Positions 1 through 6,331 of a stretch of DNA of 11,566 bases are shown here, piece by piece. The position numbers and the translations under genes were made by a program. Source of the stretch: DASYQV01 sp036005125 (GTDB lineage: Bacteria > Acidobacteriota > Vicinamibacteria > Vicinamibacterales > UBA2999); NCBI GenBank assembly GCA_036005125.1, contig DASYQV010000284.1, positions 1 to 11,566 of the forward strand, given 5' to 3'. Positions within the stretch are counted from its first letter, which is position 1. Each line of letters begins with the position of its first letter. The notes below the pieces were generated by a model, which saw nothing but the letters and a program-made list of their open reading frames with translations, made no database searches and was not told where the DNA came from.

Positions 1-926
1 CGATCGGCCATGCGGCTGAACGGCAGCGACTGCAGCCAGACGCGGCCCGGACCGGTGAGTATGGCGTAGAACAGGCCTTCGCCGCCGAACAACGCGGTCT
101 TGACCTTGCCTACGTATTGAATGTCGTAATCCACAGAGGGCTGCAGCGCAACCAGGCAGCCGGTGTCCACCCGCAGCGTCTCACCGGCTGAGAGGTCGAG
201 CGGGTGGACCGTCCCGCCGGCATGCACGAAGCAGAGGCCGTCACCCTGGAGCCGCTGCATGATGAATCCCTCGCCGCCGAACAGCCCGACGCCGATTCGC
301 CGCTGGAACGCGATCCCAATCGAGACACCGCGCGCCGCGCACAGGAAGGAATCCTTCTGACAGATCAGCTCGCCGCCGAGCTGCTTCAGGTCCATCGCGA
401 GGATCTTTCCTGGATACGGCGCCGCAAAAGCCACCTGGTGCTTGCCGCTGCTCTGGTTGGAGAACACCGTCATGAACAGGCTCTCGCCCGTCAGCAGCCG
501 TTTGCCCGCTCCAAGCAGCGCGCCCATGACGCCGCTCCGCTGCTGGCTGCCGTCGCCGAAGACCGTTTCCAGGTTGATGCCGTTCGTCATGTACATCATC
601 GACCCGGCCTCGGCGACGGCGCTCTCACCCGGATCGAGCTCCACCTCGACGAACTGCATTTCACTCCCGACGATCCGGAAATCGATTTCGTGCGCACGCC
701 GCCCGGGATCGATCGGAGGGGGCGTGGCTGTCGTGCCACCGCTGCTGCCGCTGACCAGGAACTGCGCGAGTTGCGGAACGTTCTTGAGCGGCGTCCAGCT
801 GCTCATCCCCTCGGTGAACACCAGCGTGTTGCCGTCGCTCGTCCCATTCCGCAGGCTGGTCACGACGTCGTCCTGCGACACCGGACCGACCTGGTGACCG
901 CCGATGGCCATGTACCACTGCTGCAT
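1..926 (-). CDS. GYF_2 domain-AIM24 family (TIGR00266-like) protein, C-terminus cut by window edge
   Basis: Reading down from ATG at 926 gives 308 codons, open to the left edge. Residues 1-55 look like a GYF_2 domain (starts MQQWYMAIGG, then GPVSQDD and a later SSWTPLK), a small fold usually used for peptide or membrane-proximal interactions. After a Gly/Ser/Thr/Pro linker (about 59-77), residues 78-308 match the AIM24/TIGR00266 beta-rich family: EAGSMMYM (106-113), the glycine-rich LFGGEG motif twice (215-220 and 279-284) and LTGPGRVWLQSLPFSR (290-305), which normally lies near the family C-terminus, so little is probably missing. The biochemical role of bacterial AIM24 proteins is unknown; the yeast homologue acts in mitochondrial inner-membrane organisation. 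Start choice: AGGGA at 934-938 lies seven bases upstream and overlaps the stop codon of the DUF533 gene, implying coupled translation. The family call is firm; a role with the upstream ABC exporter is inference from gene order. Confidence 0.92.
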   Translation of the reverse strand, partial: MQQWYMAIGGHQVGPVSQDDVVTSLRNGTSDGNTLVFTEGMSSWTPLKNVPQLAQFLVSGSSGGTTATPPPIDPGRRAHEIDFRIVGSEMQFVEVELDPGESAVAEAGSMMYMTNGINLETVFGDGSQQRSGVMGALLGAGKRLLTGESLFMTVFSNQSSGKHQVAFAAPYPGKILAMDLKQLGGELICQKDSFLCAARGVSIGIAFQRRIGVGLFGGEGFIMQRLQGDGLCFVHAGGTVHPLDLSAGETLRVDTGCLVALQPSVDYDIQYVGKVKTALFGGEGLFYAILTGPGRVWLQSLPFSRMAD

Positions 927-933
927 ATTCGCG

Positions 934-938
934 TCCCT
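934..938 (-). promoter_or_regulatory. Ribosome binding site of the AIM24 gene, overlapping the upstream stop codon
   Basis: AGGGA on the minus strand ends seven bases before ATG (926-924) and shares bases with the TAG stop (939-937) of the DUF533 gene. It fixes the AIM24 start at 926 and suggests that ribosomes finishing the upstream gene reinitiate here. Confidence 0.7.
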
Positions 939-1593
939 ACGCTTTCAACGAATCGATCCGCGTTGAGGCCTCGTACTCCAGCCGCGTCACTGTTTCCGGA
1001 TCGAGACCGAGGAGACTGGCCAACTGCGCGAGATAGATACGCTCGGCACCGGACACGGCTTCGTCCGCGCGGATGATGCCGAAGGCGAGCACGTAAAGCG
1101 TGGCGCGCCCGGCAGGATTCGAGATCCCCGCGACGATCTCGGCGAGCGGCCGTCGCTGTTGCAGCTCCCGATCGATCAGGTGCTCGGCACCGGCGGCACG
1201 CGCCTGCTCGAGTACGGCCGCCCGTTCCTTCTCGCCAATCGATCCGTCGGCCGATCCTGCCGAAATGGCAAGCCGGATCATCCGCAACGCGTCCTCAGGC
1301 ACCGTCGTCGCGCCGCCCACGTTGGGCAGCGGTGGTGCTGGAGTCACGGGACCCGTCGCAGCGCTCGGTGCGGTTGTCGGTCCCGTCGACATCGGCGGTC
1401 CCGATGCGCCCGGCTGGTTCTGCATCGTCTCGAAAATGCCCCACGCGACCCCCGCCGCCGTCAGGAGTGTGTTCGCGCTCAGGAACGATCCGCCGCGCAC
1501 GCCGGTGAGATATCTCAGGGCCCTGTGCGACCGTTTCCGGCGCCCGCCCAGGACCCCTCTCAGCACACCCTCGAGGAGCATGTGTTCATCCAT
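937..1593 (-). CDS. DUF533 / TerB-like protein (YebE-type)
   Basis: 218 residues. The N-terminal 35 residues are basic (GGRRKRSHRALR), followed by a short hydrophobic stretch (about 37-56) that may be a weak membrane anchor, then a Pro/Thr/Ser/Gly linker (about 60-98). The alpha-helical C-terminal part (about 98-215) resembles the DUF533/TerB-like fold: it carries a repeated acidic pattern, ADGSIGEKE (115-123) and ADEAVSGAE (176-184), each with Asp and Glu seven residues apart, as in TerB-type metal-binding helices. The function of this family is not established; TerB relatives are tied to tellurite or envelope stress. The gene starts 18 bases after the ABC exporter stop and ends 10 bases before the AIM24 start, so it is the middle gene of a likely operon. 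No strong Shine-Dalgarno precedes ATG 1593; ATG four codons later is an alternative start. The fold is recognised with fair confidence; any specific activity is unknown. Confidence 0.83.
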   Translation of the reverse strand: MDEHMLLEGVLRGVLGGRRKRSHRALRYLTGVRGGSFLSANTLLTAAGVAWGIFETMQNQPGASGPPMSTGPTTAPSAATGPVTPAPPLPNVGGATTVPEDALRMIRLAISAGSADGSIGEKERAAVLEQARAAGAEHLIDRELQQRRPLAEIVAGISNPAGRATLYVLAFGIIRADEAVSGAERIYLAQLASLLGLDPETVTRLEYEASTRIDSLKA

Positions 1594-1611
1594 CTGTCTT
1601 CTGCGTCCAGT

Positions 1612-3453
1612 TCAGATTGCGTTGCTCGTCCGCGGCACGACGACCGGTTTCTCGGGTTCGGGCGTGAAGTCTTCGCCCGGATTGATGAAGCGATCGAGCT
1701 CGAAGGTGTATTGCTTGTCGTGCAGCTGGCGATAACGACCGTTGAGGGCCAGCAGCTGTGTGTGCGTGCCGCGCTCGACGATCTGGCCTTCCTCAAGCAC
1801 GAGGATCTGATCCGCGCTGCGAATCGTCGAGAGTCGATGTGCGATCACGAATGTCGTGCGGCCGGAGCGCAGCCGCCGAAGGCCGTCCTGGATCATCTGC
1901 TCGCTTTCGCTGTCGAGGCTCGATGTCGCCTCGTCGAGGATCAGAATGCGCGGATCGGCCAGGATCGCTCGCGCGATCGACACACGCTGACGCTGTCCGC
2001 CCGACAGCTTGACGCCGCGCTCGCCCACGATCGTGTCGTAGCCCTCGGGAAACTTCAGGATGAACTCGTCGCAATGGGCGATACGGCAGGCCTCCTTGAT
2101 CTCGTCGAGCGTGGCGCCAGGCTTCGCGTAGCCCACGTTGGCGGCAATTGTCCCGTCGAAGAGGAAGTTCTCCTGCAGTACCGACGCAAGCTGCTCGCGG
2201 TAGTCCGCGAGGCGGACATCGATCAGATCGCGGCCGTCCGCGCGCACGCGCCCCTGCGTGGGCCGGTTGAACGCCATCACCAGGCTGATCAGCGTGCTCT
2301 TGCCCGATCCGCTCGATCCGACGAGCGCGGTGGTCGTACCCGGGCTGGCGTGAAACGTGACGCCTTTCAGGACCGGGTGGCCTGCCTTGTACTCGAACCA
2401 GACGTCCTCGAACCGCACATCGCCCCTCAGCGGCCCGAGCGACGCGCGGGCGGCATCCTCGTCGGTTTCGGTCGGCATGTCCAGAATCTCGCGAATGCGA
2501 TCGAGGCCGGCAAATGCCTCGGTGATCTGGGTCCCGATGGATGCAATCGAGACGAGCGGCGCCGCAACGAGGCCGATGAAAAAGATGTACATGATCAGAT
2601 CGCCGAGCGTCATCTCGCCGTTGACGATCGCGCGCCCGCCCAACGCAATCATCAGGATGCCGATGATGCCGACGATGACAGTGCTCCCGGCCGTCGTCGC
2701 GGACACTCCCGTCATGGATTTCGCGACGTTGCGAAACAACCGGTGCGCGCCTTTCGTGAAGACGATTTCCTCGCGCTTCTCCGCGGTGTACGACTTGACC
2801 ACGCGAATGCCGCCGAGCGCTTCGGTGAGGCGGCCGGTCACCTCGGCATTGATCTTCCCGCGCTCGCGGAAGAGCGGGCGGAGAATACGAAACGCGTAGG
2901 CCATTCCGCTGCCGAACAGTCCGAGCACGAGGATAGTAATGACGGTGAGACGCCAATTCAGCCAGAACAGAACGCCAAGGCCCATGACGGCGGTCACCAA
3001 CCCGCCGGCGAGTTGGACGAGGCCGGTGCCGACGAGGTTCCGGATGCCCTCGGCGTCGGTCATGATGCGCGAGACCAGGATGCCGGTCTGCGTCGAGTCG
3101 AAGTAGCGCACCGGCAAGCGCATCACGCGCGCCTGTACACGCTTGCGCATGTCCGTGATCGCGCGCTGGGCGGCGACGCCGAGAATCTGCGACAGGACGA
3201 ACGACGTGACGGCCTGGATCAACGTGGCGATGCCCGCCGCCAGGGCGATCGGCATCAACAGTTCAGTCCGGTTCTTCCCAACGACCTCGTCGATGAGCCA
3301 CTTGGATGAGGCCGGGAGCACCAGGCCCGCGAGCCGGCTGATGAGCATGAGCACGAGGCCGAGCGCCAGGCGTCGCCGGTGCTTCCACACCAGCTCGCGG
3401 GCCTCGCGCCAGGCCGCCGAGACGGTTACTCGTTTCTTCTGTGCTGGATCCAT
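1612..3453 (-). CDS. ABC exporter, fused permease and ATPase (MsbA/LmrA-type half transporter)
   Basis: 613 residues. The N-terminal part (about 25-325) is a six-helix exporter membrane domain, with hydrophobic segments near 29-48, 64-92, 145-180 and 255-305 and the coupling-helix region EALGGIRVVKSYTAE (211-225). The ATPase domain (about 345-580) is complete: Walker A GSSGSGKST (379-387), Q-loop Q427, signature LSGGQRQR (483-490), Walker B ILILDE with Glu508, D-loop SSLD (511-514) and H-loop His539. All catalytic residues are present, so it should hydrolyse ATP as a homodimer in the inner membrane. Substrate cannot be read from sequence; lipid, drug or peptide export are all possible. A hydrophilic tail of about 33 residues, rich in Pro and Glu, follows the usual end of the fold. 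Start: ATG 3453 has GGAG (3461-3458) four bases upstream. It leads the likely operon with the DUF533 and AIM24 genes and diverges from apaG. Confidence 0.96.
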   Translation of the reverse strand: MDPAQKKRVTVSAAWREARELVWKHRRRLALGLVLMLISRLAGLVLPASSKWLIDEVVGKNRTELLMPIALAAGIATLIQAVTSFVLSQILGVAAQRAITDMRKRVQARVMRLPVRYFDSTQTGILVSRIMTDAEGIRNLVGTGLVQLAGGLVTAVMGLGVLFWLNWRLTVITILVLGLFGSGMAYAFRILRPLFRERGKINAEVTGRLTEALGGIRVVKSYTAEKREEIVFTKGAHRLFRNVAKSMTGVSATTAGSTVIVGIIGILMIALGGRAIVNGEMTLGDLIMYIFFIGLVAAPLVSIASIGTQITEAFAGLDRIREILDMPTETDEDAARASLGPLRGDVRFEDVWFEYKAGHPVLKGVTFHASPGTTTALVGSSGSGKSTLISLVMAFNRPTQGRVRADGRDLIDVRLADYREQLASVLQENFLFDGTIAANVGYAKPGATLDEIKEACRIAHCDEFILKFPEGYDTIVGERGVKLSGGQRQRVSIARAILADPRILILDEATSSLDSESEQMIQDGLRRLRSGRTTFVIAHRLSTIRSADQILVLEEGQIVERGTHTQLLALNGRYRQLHDKQYTFELDRFINPGEDFTPEPEKPVVVPRTSNAI

Positions 3454-3474
3454 CGAACTCCAAACTGTACTACG

Positions 3475-3480
3475 TATAAT
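3475..3480 (+). promoter_or_regulatory. Consensus -10 box (TATAAT) for apaG, leaderless arrangement
   Basis: A perfect TATAAT ends eight bases before the GTG start of apaG (3489). Transcription would begin at about 3486-3489, on or just before the start codon, and there is no Shine-Dalgarno in the intervening bases, so the message is probably leaderless. No convincing -35 is visible at 16-18 bases spacing. On the opposite strand the same bases read TATACG (3478-3473), a possible weak -10 for the divergent ABC gene, so the two promoters may overlap. Confidence 0.6.
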
Positions 3481-3488
3481 CGAATTTC

Positions 3489-3872
3489 GTGAGCGACACG
3501 ACGACGCGGGGCATTCGGATCCAGGTGAAGAGCACGTACCTTCCGGAGCGCAGTTCTCCGCGCGACGGCCAATACTTGTTCAGCTATCACATCAGGATCT
3601 CTAACGTGGGCGAGGAGACCGCGCAGCTCATCTCACGCGAGTGGATCATCACCAGCGCCGAGGGCGAGGTGGAGCGCGTGAAGGGGCCGGGCGTGGTGGG
3701 CGAGCAGCCGGTGCTCCCGCCTGGCGGGTCGTTCGAGTACACGAGCTACTGTCCGCTCAAGACCGCCGTCGGCTCGATGCACGGCACCTACCAGATGGTC
3801 ACCGCCGGCGGCGAGCAGTTCGATGCCGTGATCGCACCGTTCACGCTCGCGGTCCCAAATTCTCTCAATTAG
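3489..3872 (+). CDS. apaG: ApaG (DUF525) protein
   Basis: 127 residues, the usual size for ApaG. The sequence shows the family pattern in order: an N-terminal beta strand with VKSTYLPERSSP (13-24), YLFSYHIRISNVG (29-41), QLISREWIITSAEG (46-59), then the diagnostic GPGVVGEQPVLPPG (66-79), FEYTSYCPL (82-90) and GSMHGTYQM (95-103). ApaG is a fibronectin-III/immunoglobulin-like beta-sandwich protein. It is linked by name to cobalt/magnesium efflux and often lies near apaH, but its biochemical function is unsettled; no apaH is visible here. Start: the GTG at 3489 sits directly after a consensus -10 box with no Shine-Dalgarno, and gives the expected N-terminus. It diverges from the ABC exporter (35 bases between starts) and converges on the ubiD-like gene. 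Confidence 0.96.
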   Translation: MSDTTTRGIRIQVKSTYLPERSSPRDGQYLFSYHIRISNVGEETAQLISREWIITSAEGEVERVKGPGVVGEQPVLPPGGSFEYTSYCPLKTAVGSMHGTYQMVTAGGEQFDAVIAPFTLAVPNSLN

Positions 3873-3873
3873 T

Positions 3874-3887
3874 GCATCTAAAGATGC
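3874..3887. terminator. Small hairpin just after the apaG stop (weak terminator candidate)
   Basis: GCATCT and AGATGC flank two bases, starting two bases after the apaG TAG. The stem is a perfect six-base inverted repeat, realistically five pairs with a four-base loop. No U-run follows, so it is not a classical intrinsic terminator; it may help 3'-end stability or termination together with the next hairpins. Confidence 0.3.
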
Positions 3888-3891
3888 GGCC

Positions 3892-3931
3892 TACGTACAC
3901 TTGTGTTACGTACACTTGTGCGTACGTACGT
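3892..3931. repeat. 15-base tandem repeat with hairpin potential between convergent genes
   Basis: A 15-base unit (TACGTACACTTGTG plus T or C) occurs twice in tandem at 3892-3906 and 3907-3921, followed by the palindrome CGTACGTACG (3921-3930). The first copy can fold with the start of the second (TACGTACAC against GTGTTACGTA, one bulged base), and the second copy can fold with the palindrome (two-base bulge). It fills the 65-base gap between apaG and the ubiD-like gene, so a bidirectional transcription-end role is plausible, though only a short TTT follows. A protein-binding site is an alternative. Confidence 0.55.
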
Positions 3932-3937
3932 CTTTGC

Positions 3938-5755
3938 TCAATCGAGATGCCCTCTCTCAGCATCGCCCATCTCGACATGGCGAGCCGGGAAGTACTCGTT
4001 CCAGCGGCGCGTGACGCGCTCCGCGATGTCCGGGCGGCACGTCAGCTCCTTCGGGAACCCCGGCTTCAGTCGGGCGTCGATCACGACCGGGGCGCGGTAG
4101 GCGATGTGATTGCGCACGATCTCCCGTCCGGCCGAGTAGACGTCTGCCGCCGGCTCGAAGCGCGTGAACGTCGTCCACAGGAAGTTCATCGGGCTGGCCG
4201 CCGCGCGTGCGGGCTCGTCGGTGATCACCACGAGCATCCAGTCGCCGAAGGCGGGTGCTGAGGCCAGGCGGGCCGCGGCCTCGGGCTCCTCGGCATACGG
4301 CGGCGCTCCCACCACCAGACATCCCGCGCAGAACACGCGCACGTCGGTCACGCCGTACGGAAGCGTCGCGGCCGTGAACTGGCGCGGCAGGCCCCGAACG
4401 GGGTCGCCCAGGCCAAGCCAGACCCCCTTCGACCCCTCGTTCACGCGCGGACCCGTGTAGTCGAGCGTATCCATCGACAGGTTCGAGAACACATAGAGGT
4501 CGGTCTCCGGATGCGTGCGCGCGAGGACGTGCTCGAGCGTCGCCTTGAAGTTCTTCACGTCGACATGCCGGTCGGTGACGAGCAGGAACTTCGTCAGCGA
4601 AAGCTGTCCCTCCCCCAGGATGCGGAACGCGCTGGCCATCGCTTCCCGCACATAACGCTGCTTGACGATCGCGGCGGCCAGCGAATGGTAGCCGGTCTCG
4701 CCGTACGACCAGAGTCCCTCCACGGCGGGCATGACGAGCGGAAACAGCGGCGAGAGCAGGTCCTGGAGCAGGTCGCCGATATAGAAGTCCTCCTGCCGCG
4801 GTTTGCCGACGACGGTGGCGGGATAGACGGCATCGGCTCGGTGCGCCAGGCGGCGTATTTGGAAGACCGGGTAGTCGTGCCGAAGCGAGTAGTAGCCGTA
4901 ATGGTCGCCGAACGGGCCTTCCGGCCGGCGGACGTGCGGTGGAACTTCGCCAATGAGCGCGAACTCCGCCGTGGCGACGAGGGGATGCGGTCCATGCCCC
5001 GTTACCTGCGGGAGACGTTCGCCGGCAATCAGCGACGCGAGCAACAGCTCGGGAACATTTTCCGGAAGCGGCGCGACCGCGGACAGGATCAACGCGGGAG
5101 GTCCGCCCAGGAACACGGTCGCCGGCAGCGGCGTGCCGCGCCCTTCGGCAACCGCGTAGTGATACCCGCCGCCCTTGCCGATCTGCCAGTGCATACCGGT
5201 GGTGCTGGCATCGTGCACGTGGAGCCGGTACATGCCGAGATTGTGGCCACGACGCGCCGGGTGCGTGGTGTACACCAGCGGAAGTGTGATGAAGGGGCCG
5301 CCGTCCTCGGGCCAGCACGTGATGATCGGCAGGCGACCGAGATCCACGTCCGACGTGATCCGCTCGACAACCGGGCCGCGACGCACCCGGCGGGTGCCAA
5401 CCTTCAACAGGTCGAACGCGACGTCGCGCGCGCCCCAGAGCGCACCAGGCGAGGGCGGCAGGAGAGTTTCCGCGAGCTCGACGATTCGGCGCACGAGGGC
5501 GGGCGGCCGATCACCGAAGGCGAGCCCGGCGCGACGCGCCGTGCCGAACAGGTTCGTCACGAGGCGGAAGTCAGCGCGCCGTCCGGAGCCGTTCGACGGA
5601 CCGACGTTGGTGAACAGCAGTGCGGGCCCGCCGGCCGCGACCACCCGGCGATGGATTTCGGCAGCTTCGAGGTGGGGATCGACGGGGGCCTCGATCGTGA
5701 CGAGGTCCCCGTCGGCTTGGAGTCTCTGAAGAAAGGTCCGTAGATCAGGAAACAC
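3938..5755 (-). CDS. UbiD family prenylated-FMN-dependent decarboxylase, long form
   Basis: 605 residues, about 100 longer than E. coli UbiD (near 500) and in the range of the menaquinone-type decarboxylase branch. UbiD enzymes use prenylated FMN to remove or add a carboxyl group on aromatic or unsaturated acids, in the cytoplasm. The N-terminus matches the family (DLRTFLQRL, then VDPHLEAAEIHRR and GGPALLF). Visible active-site elements: LPIITCWPEDGGP (142-154), NLGMYR (172-177) with the catalytic Arg177 and metal-ligand Asn172, AEFALIGE (263-270) with probable metal-ligand Glu264, and PEGPFGDHYGYYS (278-290) with catalytic Glu279 and Asp284. The position of the usual metal-ligand His appears to be Gly193 (see findings). 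Substrate is unknown; quinone-ring decarboxylation is a guess. No ubiX-like flavin prenyltransferase is in the window. The GTG start overlaps the dinB-like stop (TAGTG), without its own Shine-Dalgarno, so translation is likely coupled. Confidence 0.93.
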   Translation of the reverse strand: MFPDLRTFLQRLQADGDLVTIEAPVDPHLEAAEIHRRVVAAGGPALLFTNVGPSNGSGRRADFRLVTNLFGTARRAGLAFGDRPPALVRRIVELAETLLPPSPGALWGARDVAFDLLKVGTRRVRRGPVVERITSDVDLGRLPIITCWPEDGGPFITLPLVYTTHPARRGHNLGMYRLHVHDASTTGMHWQIGKGGGYHYAVAEGRGTPLPATVFLGGPPALILSAVAPLPENVPELLLASLIAGERLPQVTGHGPHPLVATAEFALIGEVPPHVRRPEGPFGDHYGYYSLRHDYPVFQIRRLAHRADAVYPATVVGKPRQEDFYIGDLLQDLLSPLFPLVMPAVEGLWSYGETGYHSLAAAIVKQRYVREAMASAFRILGEGQLSLTKFLLVTDRHVDVKNFKATLEHVLARTHPETDLYVFSNLSMDTLDYTGPRVNEGSKGVWLGLGDPVRGLPRQFTAATLPYGVTDVRVFCAGCLVVGAPPYAEEPEAAARLASAPAFGDWMLVVITDEPARAAASPMNFLWTTFTRFEPAADVYSAGREIVRNHIAYRAPVVIDARLKPGFPKELTCRPDIAERVTRRWNEYFPARHVEMGDAERGHLD

Positions 5756-6267
5756 TAAGTGGTCGCCGCCGCCGCAAACGGTTCGTCGGCGCTCCCACCA
5801 TAGATTGACGGTACCTTACCGCCCATCGCGCGCAGGTAGGCCGCGAGCTGCCCGCGATGGTGCACGCTGTGGTTCTGGGCAAAGCCGATGTACGCGGCAT
5901 TCGGCATCTTCATCACGCCGAAGAAATCCACGGGCTCGGTCAGCTTCTCTGCCGGCAGCCCGCGCAGTTGCGTGATTCTGGCAGGCATCTCACGCGTGTA
6001 AAACGTCACCAGATCCTGGACGGTATTGAGGCCGGACGGCTCCGGTTCATCGAACGTGAACGCGCCCTTGATGATGCCGTCGAGGAATTGGACGTCCGCC
6101 GTTGCGAGGTGCTTGGCAAGATCCCACGCGGATCGCGATTTCTCGTCCGGCTTGTAGTCCTTGCGATCCTCAGGGACCGCCCCGATGACCTTCGCGGTCG
6201 TGGGCACCTCCGTCTCGATCATCTTGGCGAAGTACTCGACGAGGAACTTGGCCTGTTCCGGGTTCAT
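5755..6267 (-). CDS. DinB family (DinB/YfiT-like four-helix bundle) protein
   Basis: 170 residues, normal for the family. DinB-fold proteins are four-helix bundles with a three-histidine metal site; many are thiol-dependent transferases or of unknown function, and despite the name this says nothing about DNA repair. The likely metal ligands are His53 (WDLAKHLATAD) in the second helix and His133 and His137 in QNHSVHHRGQLAAYLR (131-146), the classic HxxxHRGQ signature. The start is secure: a full AGGAGGT (6277-6271) sits three bases before ATG 6267, the strongest ribosome binding site in the window. The stop shares its final base with the GTG of the ubiD-like gene, so this is the first gene of a two-gene operon. 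What it contributes to a UbiD-type reaction is unknown. Confidence 0.9.
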   Translation of the reverse strand: MNPEQAKFLVEYFAKMIETEVPTTAKVIGAVPEDRKDYKPDEKSRSAWDLAKHLATADVQFLDGIIKGAFTFDEPEPSGLNTVQDLVTFYTREMPARITQLRGLPAEKLTEPVDFFGVMKMPNAAYIGFAQNHSVHHRGQLAAYLRAMGGKVPSIYGGSADEPFAAAATT

Positions 6268-6270
6268 AGG

Positions 6271-6277
6271 ACCTCCT
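6271..6277 (-). promoter_or_regulatory. Full-consensus Shine-Dalgarno of the dinB-like gene
   Basis: AGGAGGT on the minus strand, three bases from ATG 6267. It is a complete match to the 16S anti-Shine-Dalgarno, unlike the weak or absent sites of most other genes here, and it follows directly on the heptamer array at 6281-6315. Confidence 0.8.
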
Positions 6278-6280
6278 TCA

Positions 6281-6315
6281 ATTCGTGATTGGTGATTCGC
6301 GATTCGTGATTTTCG
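6281..6315. repeat. Seven-base direct-repeat array, five units (ATTCGTG type)
   Basis: Five consecutive heptamers read ATTCGTG, ATTGGTG, ATTCGCG, ATTCGTG and ATTTTCG on the plus strand with no phase break. The array lies between a candidate -10 box and the Shine-Dalgarno of the dinB-like gene, so on the minus strand it would be transcribed as that gene's leader. Same period as arrays at 6421, 8136 and 11512, with a different unit. Confidence 0.8.
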
Positions 6316-6322
6316 GGCAGGA

Positions 6323-6331
6323 AGGATATCA
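6323..6331 (-). promoter_or_regulatory. Candidate extended -10 promoter for the dinB-ubiD pair
   Basis: The minus strand reads TGATATCCT, an extended -10 (TG, one base, then TATCCT). Initiation would fall near 6316, giving a leader of roughly 49 bases that contains the heptamer array and the Shine-Dalgarno. No clear -35 is seen, which is tolerated with an extended -10. It resembles TGATATAGT in front of ettA. Confidence 0.4.

Noticed and set aside
937..1593. Tellurite resistance function
   Set aside because: TerB-like fold alone does not imply tellurite resistance; no terC, terD or terZ genes are in the window.
1159..3309. A very long open frame (716 codons) on the plus strand, antisense to the ABC exporter
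   Set aside because: Its translation is rich in Arg, Ala, Asp and His with no recognisable domain, and it lies opposite a gene with intact motifs. High GC and third-position bias keep the antisense frame open.
3874..3887. Rho-independent terminator of apaG
   Set aside because: The stem is short and no U-run follows; kept only as a low-confidence hairpin.
4511..5743. Long plus-strand open frame opposite the ubiD-like gene
   Set aside because: Low-complexity Arg/Glu/Asp-rich translation without domains; the minus strand carries full UbiD motifs.
5755..6267. DNA-damage (SOS) role for the dinB-like gene
   Set aside because: The DinB fold name is historical (B. subtilis damage-inducible gene) and unrelated to E. 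coli DNA polymerase IV; no LexA-type box is visible upstream.
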